Shown here: positions 14,782-22,313 of the stretch, piece after piece | Position numbering within the stretch: position 1 is the stretch's first letter | How the letters are laid out: each line of letters starts with the position of its first letter | From: a virus | Direction: 5' to 3' (one strand) | IMG/VR virus record: IMGVR_UViG_3300015371_000129 | Location: 1 to 30,338 of that record | DNA length: 30,338 nucleotides | The notes under the pieces: model-generated | Database searches by the model: none | The model's input: the letters and a program-made list of their open reading frames with translations, nothing else | Told to the model about the DNA's origin: nothing | Translations under genes and position numbers: made by a program

Positions 14782-17700
14782 GGGGTAAATTGCGCCTGCG
14801 CCACTCGGGCTGCAAATACCACTCCAGGTTTGCGTGGTACGAACGCAACTGATGACTGACGCGGAGTAAAGTGGACATGGACAACTCGCGGCAGTGGACC
14901 ACTGGGGCTGGCTGAGTGGGAGGGACTTAGACTGGGACTGATGCTTATTGAGATAGAGGCCGAGGAAGAGGTTGAAGGAGATAAGCTGGGTGATTCACTT
15001 AGGGACTCTGATGCACTGGGCGAGATACTGGGCGATTCACTGGTGCTAGGTGAGGTGGACGCTGAAGCTGAAGCTGACGGGGAGACTGACAACGACTCGC
15101 TCCCACTTGGACTCTGCGAGAGCGACTCACTCTCACTCGGGCTAATCGAAGCCGATACCGAACTCGAAGGTGAGGCACTGGAACTGGGGGATAGGGAAGG
15201 GGACTCACTGGCAGATGGGGACTGAGATGGAGAAGGCGAGATTGATGGCGAGGACGACGAACTCGGTGATCGGCTCGAACTGGGACTGAGACTAGGAGAG
15301 GGTGATGAGGAAGGGGAGAGGGATAGCGATGGGCTAAGGGAAGCTGAAGCGCTCGAACTGGGAGAGATGCTGGGACTCGGGCTGAGAGATGGACTGGGGC
15401 TTGACGAGGGCGATAGCGATGACGAAGGCGAAGGGCTGCGACTAACACTGGAGCTGGGACTGATGCTTGCACTTGGAGACACACTCGGGGAAGCGCTGGA
15501 CGAAGGCGACTGGGAAGCACTTGGACTGAGACTCAGACTGATACTGCTCGAAGGTGAGAGCGATGGCGACGGAGAGACACTTGCACTTGCACTCGCACTC
15601 GGAGATACAGAGGAACTCGGACTAACTGAAGCCGATTCACTCGCGCTTGGAGAACTGATCGAGTCGCGGAATGCCACTACGACGCCGCACTCGTAAAGGA
15701 AGAAGTCAACACTTGTGCCGCCGCTGACCATGCCGATCCCGGCTGCATTCGATGGGTAACTGCTTTGAGTGACAGGCTTGAGCACCTTCCCCGGTGTCGT
15801 AGTAACCGCGGAACCTGTTATTGAGTAATCAGTGCCGTCTATAGTGATTGCAGGAGTGCCAGCACCGCCGAAGGGAGTGGACTTCTTAGTCCATATCCAA
15901 CCCATGAAGCCGACAATTGCCTTGCTGCTGATGTCTACGTCACCAGCGCCTGCGGATTCGAGAGTGTAGTTTTGTCGCGCCTGAGTTGAGCCTGCCTGCT
16001 GGCGATAGTCGGACTCGTCGAGAGGGCGTTCGTTGACTGCGCCTGTCCCACCCGTAGTGTCGAATTGATCGTCGTTAACCGTGGCTGGAAACTTTGCTGT
16101 CGTGCGAATATCGCCAGTGTCGCTGAGATCCGAACCATCGTCCAGGTAAACATGCGCGAAGTGGAATGGTCCGCCATCAGCCCCGGACGGACCAACAAAG
16201 CGGAATTGCCCTGCGGTAATCCCGTTCGATCCTTGACCCGTGATTGAAATGTCCAGCGTGCTATTGACGTAAGCATTTGCGTCGAGGTTATCGACAGTGC
16301 CGTTGTCGTTGAAGCAGAGAGTGATGTGATACCAAGTTCCTGTGTTCAGTACCTGAGAGCCGGGAGTTTCCGCTGCTCCTGTGACCGGATGCCAGTGAAG
16401 GAGTCCGTCTGGGCCAATTCTGAGATCAATGATTGGATCGGGACTGCCTGAGGCGTCTTCAGTAATAAGGAAAGGTAAATTAGTGCTAGGTAGCGCTTCA
16501 GTGTAGAAGTAAAAACTAATCCTGCCGATGCCGGGGCTGGTGGTCCTAACCCAGTCGGTGCCAGTCTCCAGCTTTATTGATGAGTAGCCGTCGGGCGGCT
16601 TAATCGTGGTATCTATCGCCGGAGCGCCATTGATCTCCTTATAGAGATGAGTTCCGTCCGTCGATGCGCCACCCGCTTCAAGAAAGAGGATGGTTGGCGG
16701 TGGCGGAGGCGGAGAAGGACTGGCGCTACTACTGGGGCTGAGACTTGCGCTTGGAGAAAGCGAGGCGCTGGGAGATTCTGAGGCCGACTCGCTACTTGAT
16801 GGGCTAAGACTCGCACTGGGAGAGATCGAGGGTGATGCGCTACTGCTCGAACTCTCACTGCTGCTGGGACTGACAGAGGGCGACTCGCTGCTGGAAGGGC
16901 TCGCACTGGAACTGGGACTCAGTGATGGGCTGACACTGGAACTCGGACTCGCTGACGATGAGGGAGAAACGCTTGGGCTCACACTACCTGAAGGCGAGAG
17001 GGACGAACTCGGAGAGAGAGAAGGTGAAGTGGAACTGCTGGGGCTAACGCTCGGGCTTGGTGAGACACTCGGGCTAACACTACTACTAGGACTGACGGAT
17101 GGGCTGGGCGAGATCGAGGGCGAGACGGAACTTGATGGTGACGTACTGCTCGAAGGGGAGAGACTGGGGCTGTTCGAGCTTGACGGGGAAACCGAAGGTG
17201 AAGGACTAACTGATGCGCTCGCACTGGAGGACGGACTGACGCTGGCTGATGGGCTGACGGATGCTGACGGGCTGAGACTCGGAGAAGGACTGACACTCGC
17301 ACTGGCGCTCGTCGTGTTGAAAGTGAGCGTATCAGCGAGGATAAGATTCGGATTGTTTGCAGTCGTGACGCCGTCGGTGATCGCAAGGTCGGTAGCTGAG
17401 TCGGAACCAATGCTAATAGATCCACCATGCGTGTTAGTCCCACCGGGATCGCCGTTGAGCCCGACTTCGATGACAATACGATCTCCTGCAACGGTTGTGT
17501 AATTCCCCGCTACGCTCGCCACGGTCGCGCTTCTGGTCGTGAGGGTCGCCGATGTTTGCTCCGTCCCGTCCTGACGTTTGGCGATGAGTGTTTTCTGTAA
17601 CGTCGAGCCGTTGAAGATGTAGACCGCCCACGTGAAGAAGAGATTGTTCGCCGCCGCCGTCTCCGCCTCACGTATCACGATGGAGATGTTCTGTCCGCCA

Positions 17701-17924
17701 GTGATCGTCTGTCCGGCATCGAGTGGGTGCGATATGAACTGCGCGAGGATGATGTCGAGTTGAGTGGAGATGGCGGAGGTAGAACTCCGCGTCGTCATGG
17801 TGGAGGAGAGTTTCGTCGTACCGGCAGCGAAGCGCGCGAACTGCGTCTGGTCCGTCCAGCCCGCGTTGGGAGTGGGAGTGATCGGACTAAACGCAGTCGA
17901 TTCGAGGTAGAGCTTGGTGGCCAG
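14778..17924 (-). CDS. Giant tail/surface protein: beta domain, Ser/Pro linkers, LamG-like lectin domain
   Basis: If translation starts at CTG 17924 the product has 1048 residues. The CTG is the first usable codon after a perfect AGGAGG (17939-17934), and the added 42 residues (ATKLYLESTAFSP...) match the N-terminus of a common phage tail-protein family; the first ATG is at 17798. Parts: residues 1-205 beta-rich; 206-407 Ser/Pro hexapeptide repeats; about 410-755 a concanavalin A/LamG-like lectin domain (ISFYFYTEALPST; TWYHITLCFNDNGTVDN; FHFAHVYLDDGS); about 755-1005 a second Ser/Pro block; then a C-terminal V-x-F-x-P-R beta repeat. Probably a surface-exposed adhesin or fibre. It follows the large terminase. 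Confidence 0.75.
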   Translation of the reverse strand: MATKLYLESTAFSPITPTPNAGWTDQTQFARFAAGTTKLSSTMTTRSSTSAISTQLDIILAQFISHPLDAGQTITGGQNISIVIREAETAAANNLFFTWAVYIFNGSTLQKTLIAKRQDGTEQTSATLTTRSATVASVAGNYTTVAGDRIVIEVGLNGDPGGTNTHGGSISIGSDSATDLAITDGVTTANNPNLILADTLTFNTTSASASVSPSPSLSPSASVSPSASVSPSSSASASVSPSPSVSPSSSNSPSLSPSSSTSPSSSVSPSISPSPSVSPSSSVSPSVSPSPSVSPSSSTSPSLSPSSSLSPSGSVSPSVSPSSSASPSSSVSPSLSPSSSASPSSSESPSVSPSSSESSSSSASPSISPSASLSPSSSESASESPSASLSPSASLSPSSSASPSPPPPPPTILFLEAGGASTDGTHLYKEINGAPAIDTTIKPPDGYSSIKLETGTDWVRTTSPGIGRISFYFYTEALPSTNLPFLITEDASGSPDPIIDLRIGPDGLLHWHPVTGAAETPGSQVLNTGTWYHITLCFNDNGTVDNLDANAYVNSTLDISITGQGSNGITAGQFRFVGPSGADGGPFHFAHVYLDDGSDLSDTGDIRTTAKFPATVNDDQFDTTGGTGAVNERPLDESDYRQQAGSTQARQNYTLESAGAGDVDISSKAIVGFMGWIWTKKSTPFGGAGTPAITIDGTDYSITGSAVTTTPGKVLKPVTQSSYPSNAAGIGMVSGGTSVDFFLYECGVVVAFRDSISSPSASESASVSPSSSVSPSASASASVSPSPSLSPSSSISLSLSPSASQSPSSSASPSVSPSASISPSSSVSRSPSPSSSLSPSSSPSPSLSPSPSISPSSSASASLSPSLSLSPSSSPSPSLSPSSSRSPSSSSSPSISPSPSQSPSASESPSLSPSSSASPSSSVSASISPSESESLSQSPSGSESLSVSPSASASASTSPSTSESPSISPSASESLSESPSLSPSTSSSASISISISPSLSPSHSASPSGPLPRVVHVHFTPRQSSVAFVPRKPGVVFAARVAQAQFTP
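14905..15660 (-). repeat. Ser/Pro hexapeptide repeat block 2
   Basis: About 250 codons encode imperfect S-x-S-P-S-S/A units. Codons vary between copies (for example Ser as AGT, AGC, TCN), so the repeat is kept at protein level more than at DNA level. The last third is enriched in Glu and Leu (SESESLSQSPS). Confidence 0.9.
16713..17310 (-). repeat. Ser/Pro hexapeptide repeat block 1
   Basis: About 200 codons of S-x-S-P-S-S/A units, ending in a PPPPPP run next to the lectin-like domain. Probably an extended, disordered linker; the density of Ser and Pro resembles O-glycosylated mucin-type tracts. Confidence 0.9.
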
Positions 17925-17933
17925 CGGGGGATT

Positions 17934-17939
17934 CCTCCT
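17934..17939 (-). promoter_or_regulatory. AGGAGG ribosome binding site deciding a CTG start
   Basis: A perfect Shine-Dalgarno read on the minus strand, nine bases before CTG 17924. No ATG, GTG or TTG follows in the right frame at normal spacing, so the large protein is likely initiated at CTG, or the sequence has a local error. Confidence 0.6.
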
Positions 17940-18077
17940 CGCTGGACTTTAGCATGGAAGTAAGGATTCAGTTGAGATATAATCCTCGCACTTCTCAATG
18001 AAGTGTAGGCGACTGAGGCTGGTTCAGGTCAACTCGCAAGGTGAGCTTGAGCTGGCCTTGGTCGTGTGTGGGCGCAG

Positions 18078-19679
18078 TTAGACGTATTCCATGTAGGAGT
18101 AGGACTGGACTTCCACTTGCTCAACTTGTTTCTTTTTCGGGAAGAATGCTTGCACGGTCGCATCGCCATCGTCAGTTGAGCGGCCTAGTCTGCTCGGTTT
18201 ACGCAAATCGTCCTTCGACTCAATACGCAGCTTTCCCGATCCCGTCATCCGTCCACGCTTCGGCGCAGAGAGGTCCCCGGTGAGTACGTCGCAGGGAGGG
18301 AGAGCGACTTGCGAATCGTAAGCTGGATCTAGTAACTCGCGCATATACCACCATGCCGCTGAGCGCTTATCCGCAAATTCCAACTCCTTCGATCTATCCC
18401 GCATCCCGGTACTCTCACCGGCGTTGAAGGGCTGAGCACGGGAGCCGAATCTCTCTCGGAGTTGATCGTATGGCCCAGCGCCAATCCCGATCACGTCCAC
18501 CATTGCGTAAGCTGCGGTCCAGCGTTCCAGGAGATTGGAAGCATAGCCGACGATGGGTTGAGTGTCTGCGATCGCGTAACGGTCGAGTTGAGTGAGAGTC
18601 ATCCCTTGACGACGACCAATGACAGTCTTATCACCCTTATCACTGCGCGCGATGTCGATGCCGAGCGCGTCCACCGGATAAGCCTCGTTGCGCCACCTCC
18701 ACCTCGGCCAAGTCCCCTGTTTCGCGCCTTCGATCCAGTTCCAGTTCTTATCGAGCAGCTCAATCCGCTCCTCCCAGCGCCGATTCGCAGCCTCGATCCA
18801 GGCAAGCGGGATAACGCAATCCTCACTCGACTCGCAGAACTCTCCCAGCACACGATTCTTGAACACAGCGGAATTCTCGCCCCACTGGCGCGCGAGCTGG
18901 TCTACTTTCTCTCGCGTGATCCTACCCGCTGCGATCATCTCCTCCACCGTGACGTGTCGCGTCCACCAGTCCTCATAGCCCGGTTTGCGCGTGTGGATGT
19001 CGTAAAAGCGGCCTGAGGGTTCACCGGGGGTGGAGATCGCAAGCGCATAAGTATCGCCGGTCATCAGTGCGCCTTCTGCAGCGTCCCAGCGACCGGGTGC
19101 GATAGCTTTAGCCTCGTCAAACACATAGAGGAGATGATCCGCATGCGCTCCTTCAGTCATCTCGTCGTCCGATGCCGCCATTGCAAACCCTCGTCCAGTG
19201 GAGAGTTTGAGCAGCATGGTTTGCAACTCGTATTGAGTGAAGGCGGGACGGCCAACTCGATCCCACTTGATTCGCATGGCCCACTTGTGCACCTCGGGCC
19301 AGAAGAATTCGCTGAGCTGACGCCAAGCAGAGGCTGTCGTCGGAATCTTCCAGTCCTCGCCGTCGAAGGTGGTGGAGAAGCAGAGCAGGGAGATTGCAGC
19401 TAGGCACGTTTTCCCCAAACCATGTGGGCCACGCACAGCAACTCGATGCTCGCGAGGGAGCGCATCCCAGATCTCATCCTGATATTGAGTTGGTCCCTGC
19501 CCCTCCGGCCAAGTGACGCAATCGTGCGCAAAGGCGACGTAGTTGTTGCGATAGGTGCGCTTGAACGTCTCACCCGGTTTGTCCAGTGAGCGCAGGTATT
19601 CGAGGAACTGGACGCGATATTCGATGGGCCAGGTCAGAGGGTCGGGACCGAGTTGGGGCTGGCGGCGGGGACGGGGCAT
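18078..19679 (-). CDS. terL: Terminase large subunit
   Basis: A 533-residue packaging motor. The N-terminal ATPase has a Walker A-like RGPHGLGKT (83-91) and a Walker B LLYVFDEA (183-190), with the coupling segment ALAISTPGEPSGRFY. The C-terminal RNase H-like nuclease shows the acidic residues D341 in ALGIDIARSDKGD, D394 in MVDVIGIGAG, and the STDDGDATVQAF region near 501-511. It cleaves concatemeric DNA and drives it through the portal. It is the first gene of a minus-strand run and is divergent from the small plus-strand cluster at 19711. The small subunit is at 21017-21532, separated by that cluster. Confidence 0.93.
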   Translation of the reverse strand: MPRPRRQPQLGPDPLTWPIEYRVQFLEYLRSLDKPGETFKRTYRNNYVAFAHDCVTWPEGQGPTQYQDEIWDALPREHRVAVRGPHGLGKTCLAAISLLCFSTTFDGEDWKIPTTASAWRQLSEFFWPEVHKWAMRIKWDRVGRPAFTQYELQTMLLKLSTGRGFAMAASDDEMTEGAHADHLLYVFDEAKAIAPGRWDAAEGALMTGDTYALAISTPGEPSGRFYDIHTRKPGYEDWWTRHVTVEEMIAAGRITREKVDQLARQWGENSAVFKNRVLGEFCESSEDCVIPLAWIEAANRRWEERIELLDKNWNWIEGAKQGTWPRWRWRNEAYPVDALGIDIARSDKGDKTVIGRRQGMTLTQLDRYAIADTQPIVGYASNLLERWTAAYAMVDVIGIGAGPYDQLRERFGSRAQPFNAGESTGMRDRSKELEFADKRSAAWWYMRELLDPAYDSQVALPPCDVLTGDLSAPKRGRMTGSGKLRIESKDDLRKPSRLGRSTDDGDATVQAFFPKKKQVEQVEVQSYSYMEYV

Positions 19680-19710
19680 AGGTCAACATGATACAACACG
19701 GGGAGGATTG

Positions 19711-19731
19711 ATGGTGGTAGAATTGCGCTGA
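19711..19731 (+). promoter_or_regulatory. Six-codon leader ORF with strong ribosome site
   Basis: A GGGAGG at 19701-19706 precedes ATG 19711. The frame encodes six residues (MVVELR), and its TGA overlaps the ATG at 19731. It may simply load ribosomes for the next gene, which lacks its own Shine-Dalgarno. This is inferred. Confidence 0.35.
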
Positions 19732-19940
19732 TGATGACAGAAGAAACCAGAGAGCAAAAACTACGACGTTCCACGCTCACCTGTGGCAATACTCAGTGTC
19801 GCCGCCCGGTACAAGTGGGAGCAAACTACCCGACAGGCGTACCGCTGCCTCGAACACTGGAACTTTACTGCAAATTCTGTCACGTGATCAGTCTGCACGA
19901 AAGCTCTCTGCTTTTCGAGGCGGACAGAGGAGTCGAATGA
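19731..19940 (+). CDS. Zinc-ribbon small protein
   Basis: A 69-residue protein with two Cys pairs: CGNTQCRRPVQVG (CxxxxC) and YCKFCHVISLH (CxxC), about 30 residues apart, forming a likely zinc ribbon. The N-terminus is charged (MMTEETREQKLRR). It is the first gene of a plus-strand cluster diverging from the large terminase and is coupled to the next gene by an ATGA overlap. The function is unknown; such ribbons bind nucleic acids or proteins. Confidence 0.7.
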   Translation: MMTEETREQKLRRSTLTCGNTQCRRPVQVGANYPTGVPLPRTLELYCKFCHVISLHESSLLFEADRGVE

Positions 19941-20128
19941 CTTCCGATCCAGCTACTCCGGTGTCGTCGTGGCCGCTGGTGGTCGTCATCGAAGACTGCT
20001 ACATCCCCGAGCTAGCCCCTGCCGCACTCGCCACTATCGCCGAAGCTGACAGTGAGACGCTTGCGCAGTGTTTCGAGTGGGCGGCATTCGCGGCGAAGGC
20101 GAATTTGAGAGGAGAGAAGTTGAATTGA
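19937..20128 (+). CDS. Small hypothetical protein
   Basis: A 63-residue acidic protein starting at ATG 19937 inside the upstream TGA (ATGA overlap). A longer in-frame reading upstream would overlap the previous gene heavily and is rejected. It is Ala-rich and helical at the C-terminus (ELAPAALATIAEADSETLAQ; FEWAAFAAKANLRG). Not recognised. Confidence 0.65.
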   Translation: MTSDPATPVSSWPLVVVIEDCYIPELAPAALATIAEADSETLAQCFEWAAFAAKANLRGEKLN

Positions 20129-20355
20129 GCATCGAGAACTGCGCCCAGTGCCGAGCGGGAGCGCCGCATGACCTACACATCGCAGTTGCGGCGGATCGTG
20201 TCGTCACTTTCATCGACAAGGACGGCAATCCAGTCGAGCCGTCGTCAACAGTGGGACAGAAATGCCCGCTTTGCCATAAGAGGGTGAGTTTCGTTGACCC
20301 GGAGTTCGGTAATGCGTTCTGTTTACCGTGCGAGTGGATGGGAGAAATGAATTGA
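20125..20355 (+). CDS. Small protein with three CxxC pairs
   Basis: A 76-residue protein. A TTG start at 20125 overlapping the upstream TGA (TTGA) fits an AGGAG site 10 bases upstream; the ATG at 20068 would lie deep inside the previous gene. The Cys pairs CAQC (near residue 6), CPLC (about 49) and CLPC (about 68) suggest two metal sites. The middle (ADRVVTFIDKDGNPVEPSST) is a beta segment. The function is unknown. Confidence 0.6.
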   Translation: MSIENCAQCRAGAPHDLHIAVAADRVVTFIDKDGNPVEPSSTVGQKCPLCHKRVSFVDPEFGNAFCLPCEWMGEMN

Positions 20356-20615
20356 GCGAGCGAATACTACTTTCCGACCGCCACTTTCACGATCTGCGCC
20401 TTTCCGAGCAGGAAATCGGGTTAATAATCGACGCGCTACATCAGCTTTTCGACCCTTTTGACGAGTCCGACTATTCCAAACTTGTTCAAGCCGTGGAAAA
20501 CACGATGAGGGGCACACTTGAAGGACCAGTGTCTGCATCAACTGTTCCCGAGGACGAAGAAAGAGAGTGGCGAAAGGTTCTTGACGCAATCCAGTCGAAT
20601 ACTTACCGAGTTTGA
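20352..20615 (+). CDS. Small helical hypothetical protein
   Basis: An 87-residue acidic protein (SERILLSDRHFHDLRLSEQE...). As in its neighbour, the likely start is TTG at 20352 overlapping the upstream TGA, with a GGGAG site seven bases before it; the in-frame ATG at 20328 lies inside the previous gene. It is mostly helical (IGLIIDALHQLFDPFDESD). It is the last gene before the non-coding region at 20616. Not recognised. Confidence 0.6.
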   Translation: MSERILLSDRHFHDLRLSEQEIGLIIDALHQLFDPFDESDYSKLVQAVENTMRGTLEGPVSASTVPEDEEREWRKVLDAIQSNTYRV

Positions 20616-20738
20616 CCTTTTTGTAATTTCCAATTCCAATAATTTCAGCTTCCAGTGTTTGTCAGGGATTAACAGGGGTGGGAATTTTGAGGCGCGTGGA
20701 TTTAACAGTGTCCCCACCTCCCTCCACCCAAACTTGCA

Positions 20739-20756
20739 ACTCCCGGTGACGGGGGT
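20739..20756 (+). repeat. Short hairpin with GTGA loop
   Basis: ACTCCCG pairs with CGGGGGT (one G-T wobble) around a GTGA loop. No T-tract follows on either side, so it is not a clear terminator. Confidence 0.5.
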
Positions 20757-20819
20757 GCGCGAGTGAGAGCTGAGCAAGTACGCAACTGCGAGTAGGGGTG
20801 ATCGTAGTAGTTACAGCTG

Positions 20820-20830
20820 GTGATCATCAC
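20820..20830. promoter_or_regulatory. Palindrome GTGATCATCAC
   Basis: GTGAT and ATCAC are exact inverted arms around a central C. It could be a protein-binding site. No gene start is nearby. Confidence 0.4.
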
Positions 20831-20860
20831 AATTCCTCAACGAATTCATTCAAATTAGAC

Positions 20861-20882
20861 CACTACTCTCAATTGAGAAGTG
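20861..20882. promoter_or_regulatory. Palindrome TCTCAATTGAGA with CACT/AGTG outer arms
   Basis: A perfect 12-bp palindrome lies at 20867-20878. Outer CACT (20861-20864) and AGTG (20879-20882) also pair, with AC bulged on one side. It is a candidate binding site for a dimeric protein or part of a packaging site. Confidence 0.45.
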
Positions 20883-21016
20883 CGCAGGTCAATATGAGTG
20901 CTCCTGGTTGAGATGGCCCACTACTGCGACCACTACCCCTAGTAGGTCTGATAATAGATCATCTGTTCTGATTGTAAGTGGAGGGTGGACGATGACAACC
21001 ACCGATGATGATGGTC

Positions 21017-21532
21017 CTAGTCGGAGGTAGTAGGCGTAGGTATTGGCCCAGGATGCACCTCATCCTCTTTTTGTAAAGTGGAGGAGGAAGGAGGAAATTG
21101 CCGTGGATTCAACATTTGAGCAGGATTCGAATTCAACTGTCTCATCCGTTCCCTGATCTCCTCATTCACAGCCTCAATATCAATCGTCACCTTGTCTCTG
21201 AACTTAGGCCGATGAGCTTTGAGGTAGAACATTAGTAGGAGTGAATCACCGGCTAAAGCCTTGCGAAATACGCTTGTTTCAGCTTTGTCGTAGCAATCTT
21301 CCTTCGATTCTTCCAGGGCTTGCGCAAATTCAGGATCAGTATCTATCCATCGGTATACAGTCTTGCGGTTAACCTTGGAATTGAGTGCCGCATGGTAGAT
21401 AGATCCTTCCTCACGGTAGGCCGAAACTACCGCACGTTTTCTTTGAACTGTGGCATTGTCCCCGAGGAACTGGTAGTCGTCGAGGTCTGTAAGTTGTTGT
21501 ACGGAAACGACTTCTGCTTCTAACGCAGCCAT
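21017..21532 (-). CDS. terS: Terminase small subunit
   Basis: A 171-residue protein that recognises the packaging site and presents DNA to the large subunit. Residues about 44-75 form a helix-turn-helix (GSIYHAALNSKVNRKTVYRW, then IDTDPEFAQAL), the common N-terminal DNA-binding part. A middle helical oligomerisation region includes YDKAETSVFRKALAGDSLLL and FYLKAHRPKFRDK. The C-terminal tail is Pro/Ser-rich, likely contacting the large subunit. Length and architecture are normal. A strong -10 box lies 11 bases upstream of its ATG. Confidence 0.85.
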   Translation of the reverse strand: MAALEAEVVSVQQLTDLDDYQFLGDNATVQRKRAVVSAYREEGSIYHAALNSKVNRKTVYRWIDTDPEFAQALEESKEDCYDKAETSVFRKALAGDSLLLMFYLKAHRPKFRDKVTIDIEAVNEEIRERMRQLNSNPAQMLNPRQFPPSSSTLQKEDEVHPGPIPTPTTSD

Positions 21533-21542
21533 AGTGAGAGGG

Positions 21543-21609
21543 ATTATAGCACGGCGCGTAAAGTACAGAGCAAGGTGAAAATTATAGCCGCGTTACGCCA
21601 GAGGTTAAA
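21543..21609 (-). promoter_or_regulatory. Two TATAAT boxes upstream of the small terminase
   Basis: Read on the minus strand, TATAAT lies at 21586-21581 with TTTAAC (21609-21604) exactly 17 bases upstream, a good sigma70 promoter. A second TATAAT at 21548-21543 has only a weak TTGCTC 19 bases upstream. Both would feed the small terminase. Confidence 0.55.
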
Positions 21610-21624
21610 CGTGTAGGTGGTCAT
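21544..21624 (-). CDS. Possible 26-residue membrane peptide
   Basis: The frame from ATG 21624 encodes MTTYTFNLWRNAAIIFTLLC plus six residues, with an AGGAG 11 bases upstream; an upstream in-frame ATG at 21657 would give 37 residues. It contains one hydrophobic stretch. It overlaps the promoter boxes above, so it may not be real. Included because it fills the space between two genes. Confidence 0.3.
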   Translation of the reverse strand: MTTYTFNLWRNAAIIFTLLCTLRAVL

Positions 21625-21677
21625 TGATGGGAAGTCTCCTGTTAAGTCTTTTAGCATGCGTTAGTTAGGTTCGCTTT

Positions 21678-21839
21678 CTACGTTCCTAACACTCGGTCGC
21701 ACCAACGTTTAAGGACATATAAACCAACAGCTATCAACGGTAGTCCGTACCAGGGCTGGCGGCTGTAAATGAAGCCTGTTCCAGCCCAAACCAGCAACCC
21801 TACTAAAGTCCCTAGCCCAATACTGACGACGCGACTCAT
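21678..21839 (-). CDS. Small membrane protein, two transmembrane segments
   Basis: A 53-residue frame with hydrophobic helices at about residues 5-25 (VSIGLGTLVGLLVWAGTGFI) and 32-45 (GLPLIAVGLYVLKRW). The C-terminus RWCDRVLGT is basic, so likely cytoplasmic. The start lies seven bases after the upstream stop, preceded by AGGGG. No family is recognised; a holin-like topology is possible. Confidence 0.6.
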   Translation of the reverse strand: MSRVVSIGLGTLVGLLVWAGTGFIYSRQPWYGLPLIAVGLYVLKRWCDRVLGT

Positions 21840-21846
21840 CCCCTGT

Positions 21847-22146
21847 TCACTCCTTTGCTGAAGTTGCGCGGGACTTAATTGCGTCTACGACTTGTCTGAT
21901 TTGACCTACACGCTGTCCGACGCAGTCAGCGGTTTGCCGCGCATACTCAGGGCTAATCGGCGCATTGGCGGTTGAAAGATCGTAAATGTCTAGTAATAGC
22001 GCGTTACAAGCGGATTCAATCTTTGCCATTCCTGCGTGACAGGGACAATCGCAGTAGTAATTCGGATTAGACGGCGGACCATTACAACCCGAACATGCGC
22101 CATGATTACCCTCAAAGCATTCGGTTACGAGTAATCGCGTGCTCAT
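21847..22146 (-). CDS. Cys/His-rich small protein
   Basis: A 99-residue protein. Residues 9-38 carry six Cys and two His (CFEGNHGACSGC, then YYCDCPCHAG), a CxCxCH pattern typical of small metal-binding phage proteins. Residues 42-99 are helical (IESACNALLLDIYDL; GQIRQVVDAIKSRAT). The start overlaps the upstream TGA (ATGA). The function is unknown. Confidence 0.65.
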   Translation of the reverse strand: MSTRLLVTECFEGNHGACSGCNGPPSNPNYYCDCPCHAGMAKIESACNALLLDIYDLSTANAPISPEYARQTADCVGQRVGQIRQVVDAIKSRATSAKE

Positions 22147-22313
22147 GAGTGTTTCTCAAACCACGTAATGACATACTGTGACCATTCCGTTGCACAGCCC
22201 CAACCCATTTCTGCTACGTCACGCACGGCCAGATCAAGATCTTTCAGGGTTGGTTTGACCATTTCCGGTTTCTTCTCTTTGCGTTTACTGCAAGGTCCAT
22301 ACTGATATGCCAT
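22143..22313 (-). CDS. Small hypothetical protein
   Basis: A 56-residue protein with a basic N-terminus (YGPCSKRKEKKPEMVKP) and an amphipathic, Trp-containing second half (DVAEMGWGCATEWSQYVITW). It starts two bases after the HTH gene's stop and ends in an ATGA overlap, so it is in the same operon as the HTH gene. Not recognised. Confidence 0.65.
   Translation of the reverse strand: MAYQYGPCSKRKEKKPEMVKPTLKDLDLAVRDVAEMGWGCATEWSQYVITWFEKHS

Larger units (their letters stand above)
20791..20945. repeat. Degenerate long-range inverted repeat (AGTAGGGGT ... ACCCCTAGT)
   Basis: The arm at 20791-20810 (AGTAGGGGTGATCGTAGTAG) and the reverse complement of 20921-20944 share AGTAG/CTAGGGGT, a GTGATCG/GTGGTCG-like middle and an end AGTAG. 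The arms enclose the two palindromes described separately. Confidence 0.45.
20616..21016. other. Non-coding, palindrome-rich region between convergent genes
   Basis: About 400 bases with no credible gene, flanked by the 3' ends of a plus-strand gene and the small terminase. It holds a GTGA-loop hairpin (20739-20756), GTGATCATCAC (20820-20830), a TCTCAATTGAGA palindrome (20867-20878), and repeated CTACT/AGTAG motifs. Promoters are not needed at convergent ends, so a packaging site, replication origin, RNA or terminators are the options. Confidence 0.7.

Noticed and set aside
14905-17310. CRISPR-like array in the repetitive DNA
   Set aside because: Repeats are short, degenerate and in frame with Ser/Pro codons; no constant repeat plus unique spacer structure.
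16690-17502. Long plus-strand ORF of Leu/Gly/Glu-rich repeats
   Set aside because: It is the antisense reading of the Ser/Pro hexapeptide codons; repeats keep the opposite frame open. No ribosome site or recognisable protein.
20992-21030. 12-codon plus-strand ORF after GGAGGG
   Set aside because: Ends inside the antisense of the small terminase gene and is too short to support; probably chance.
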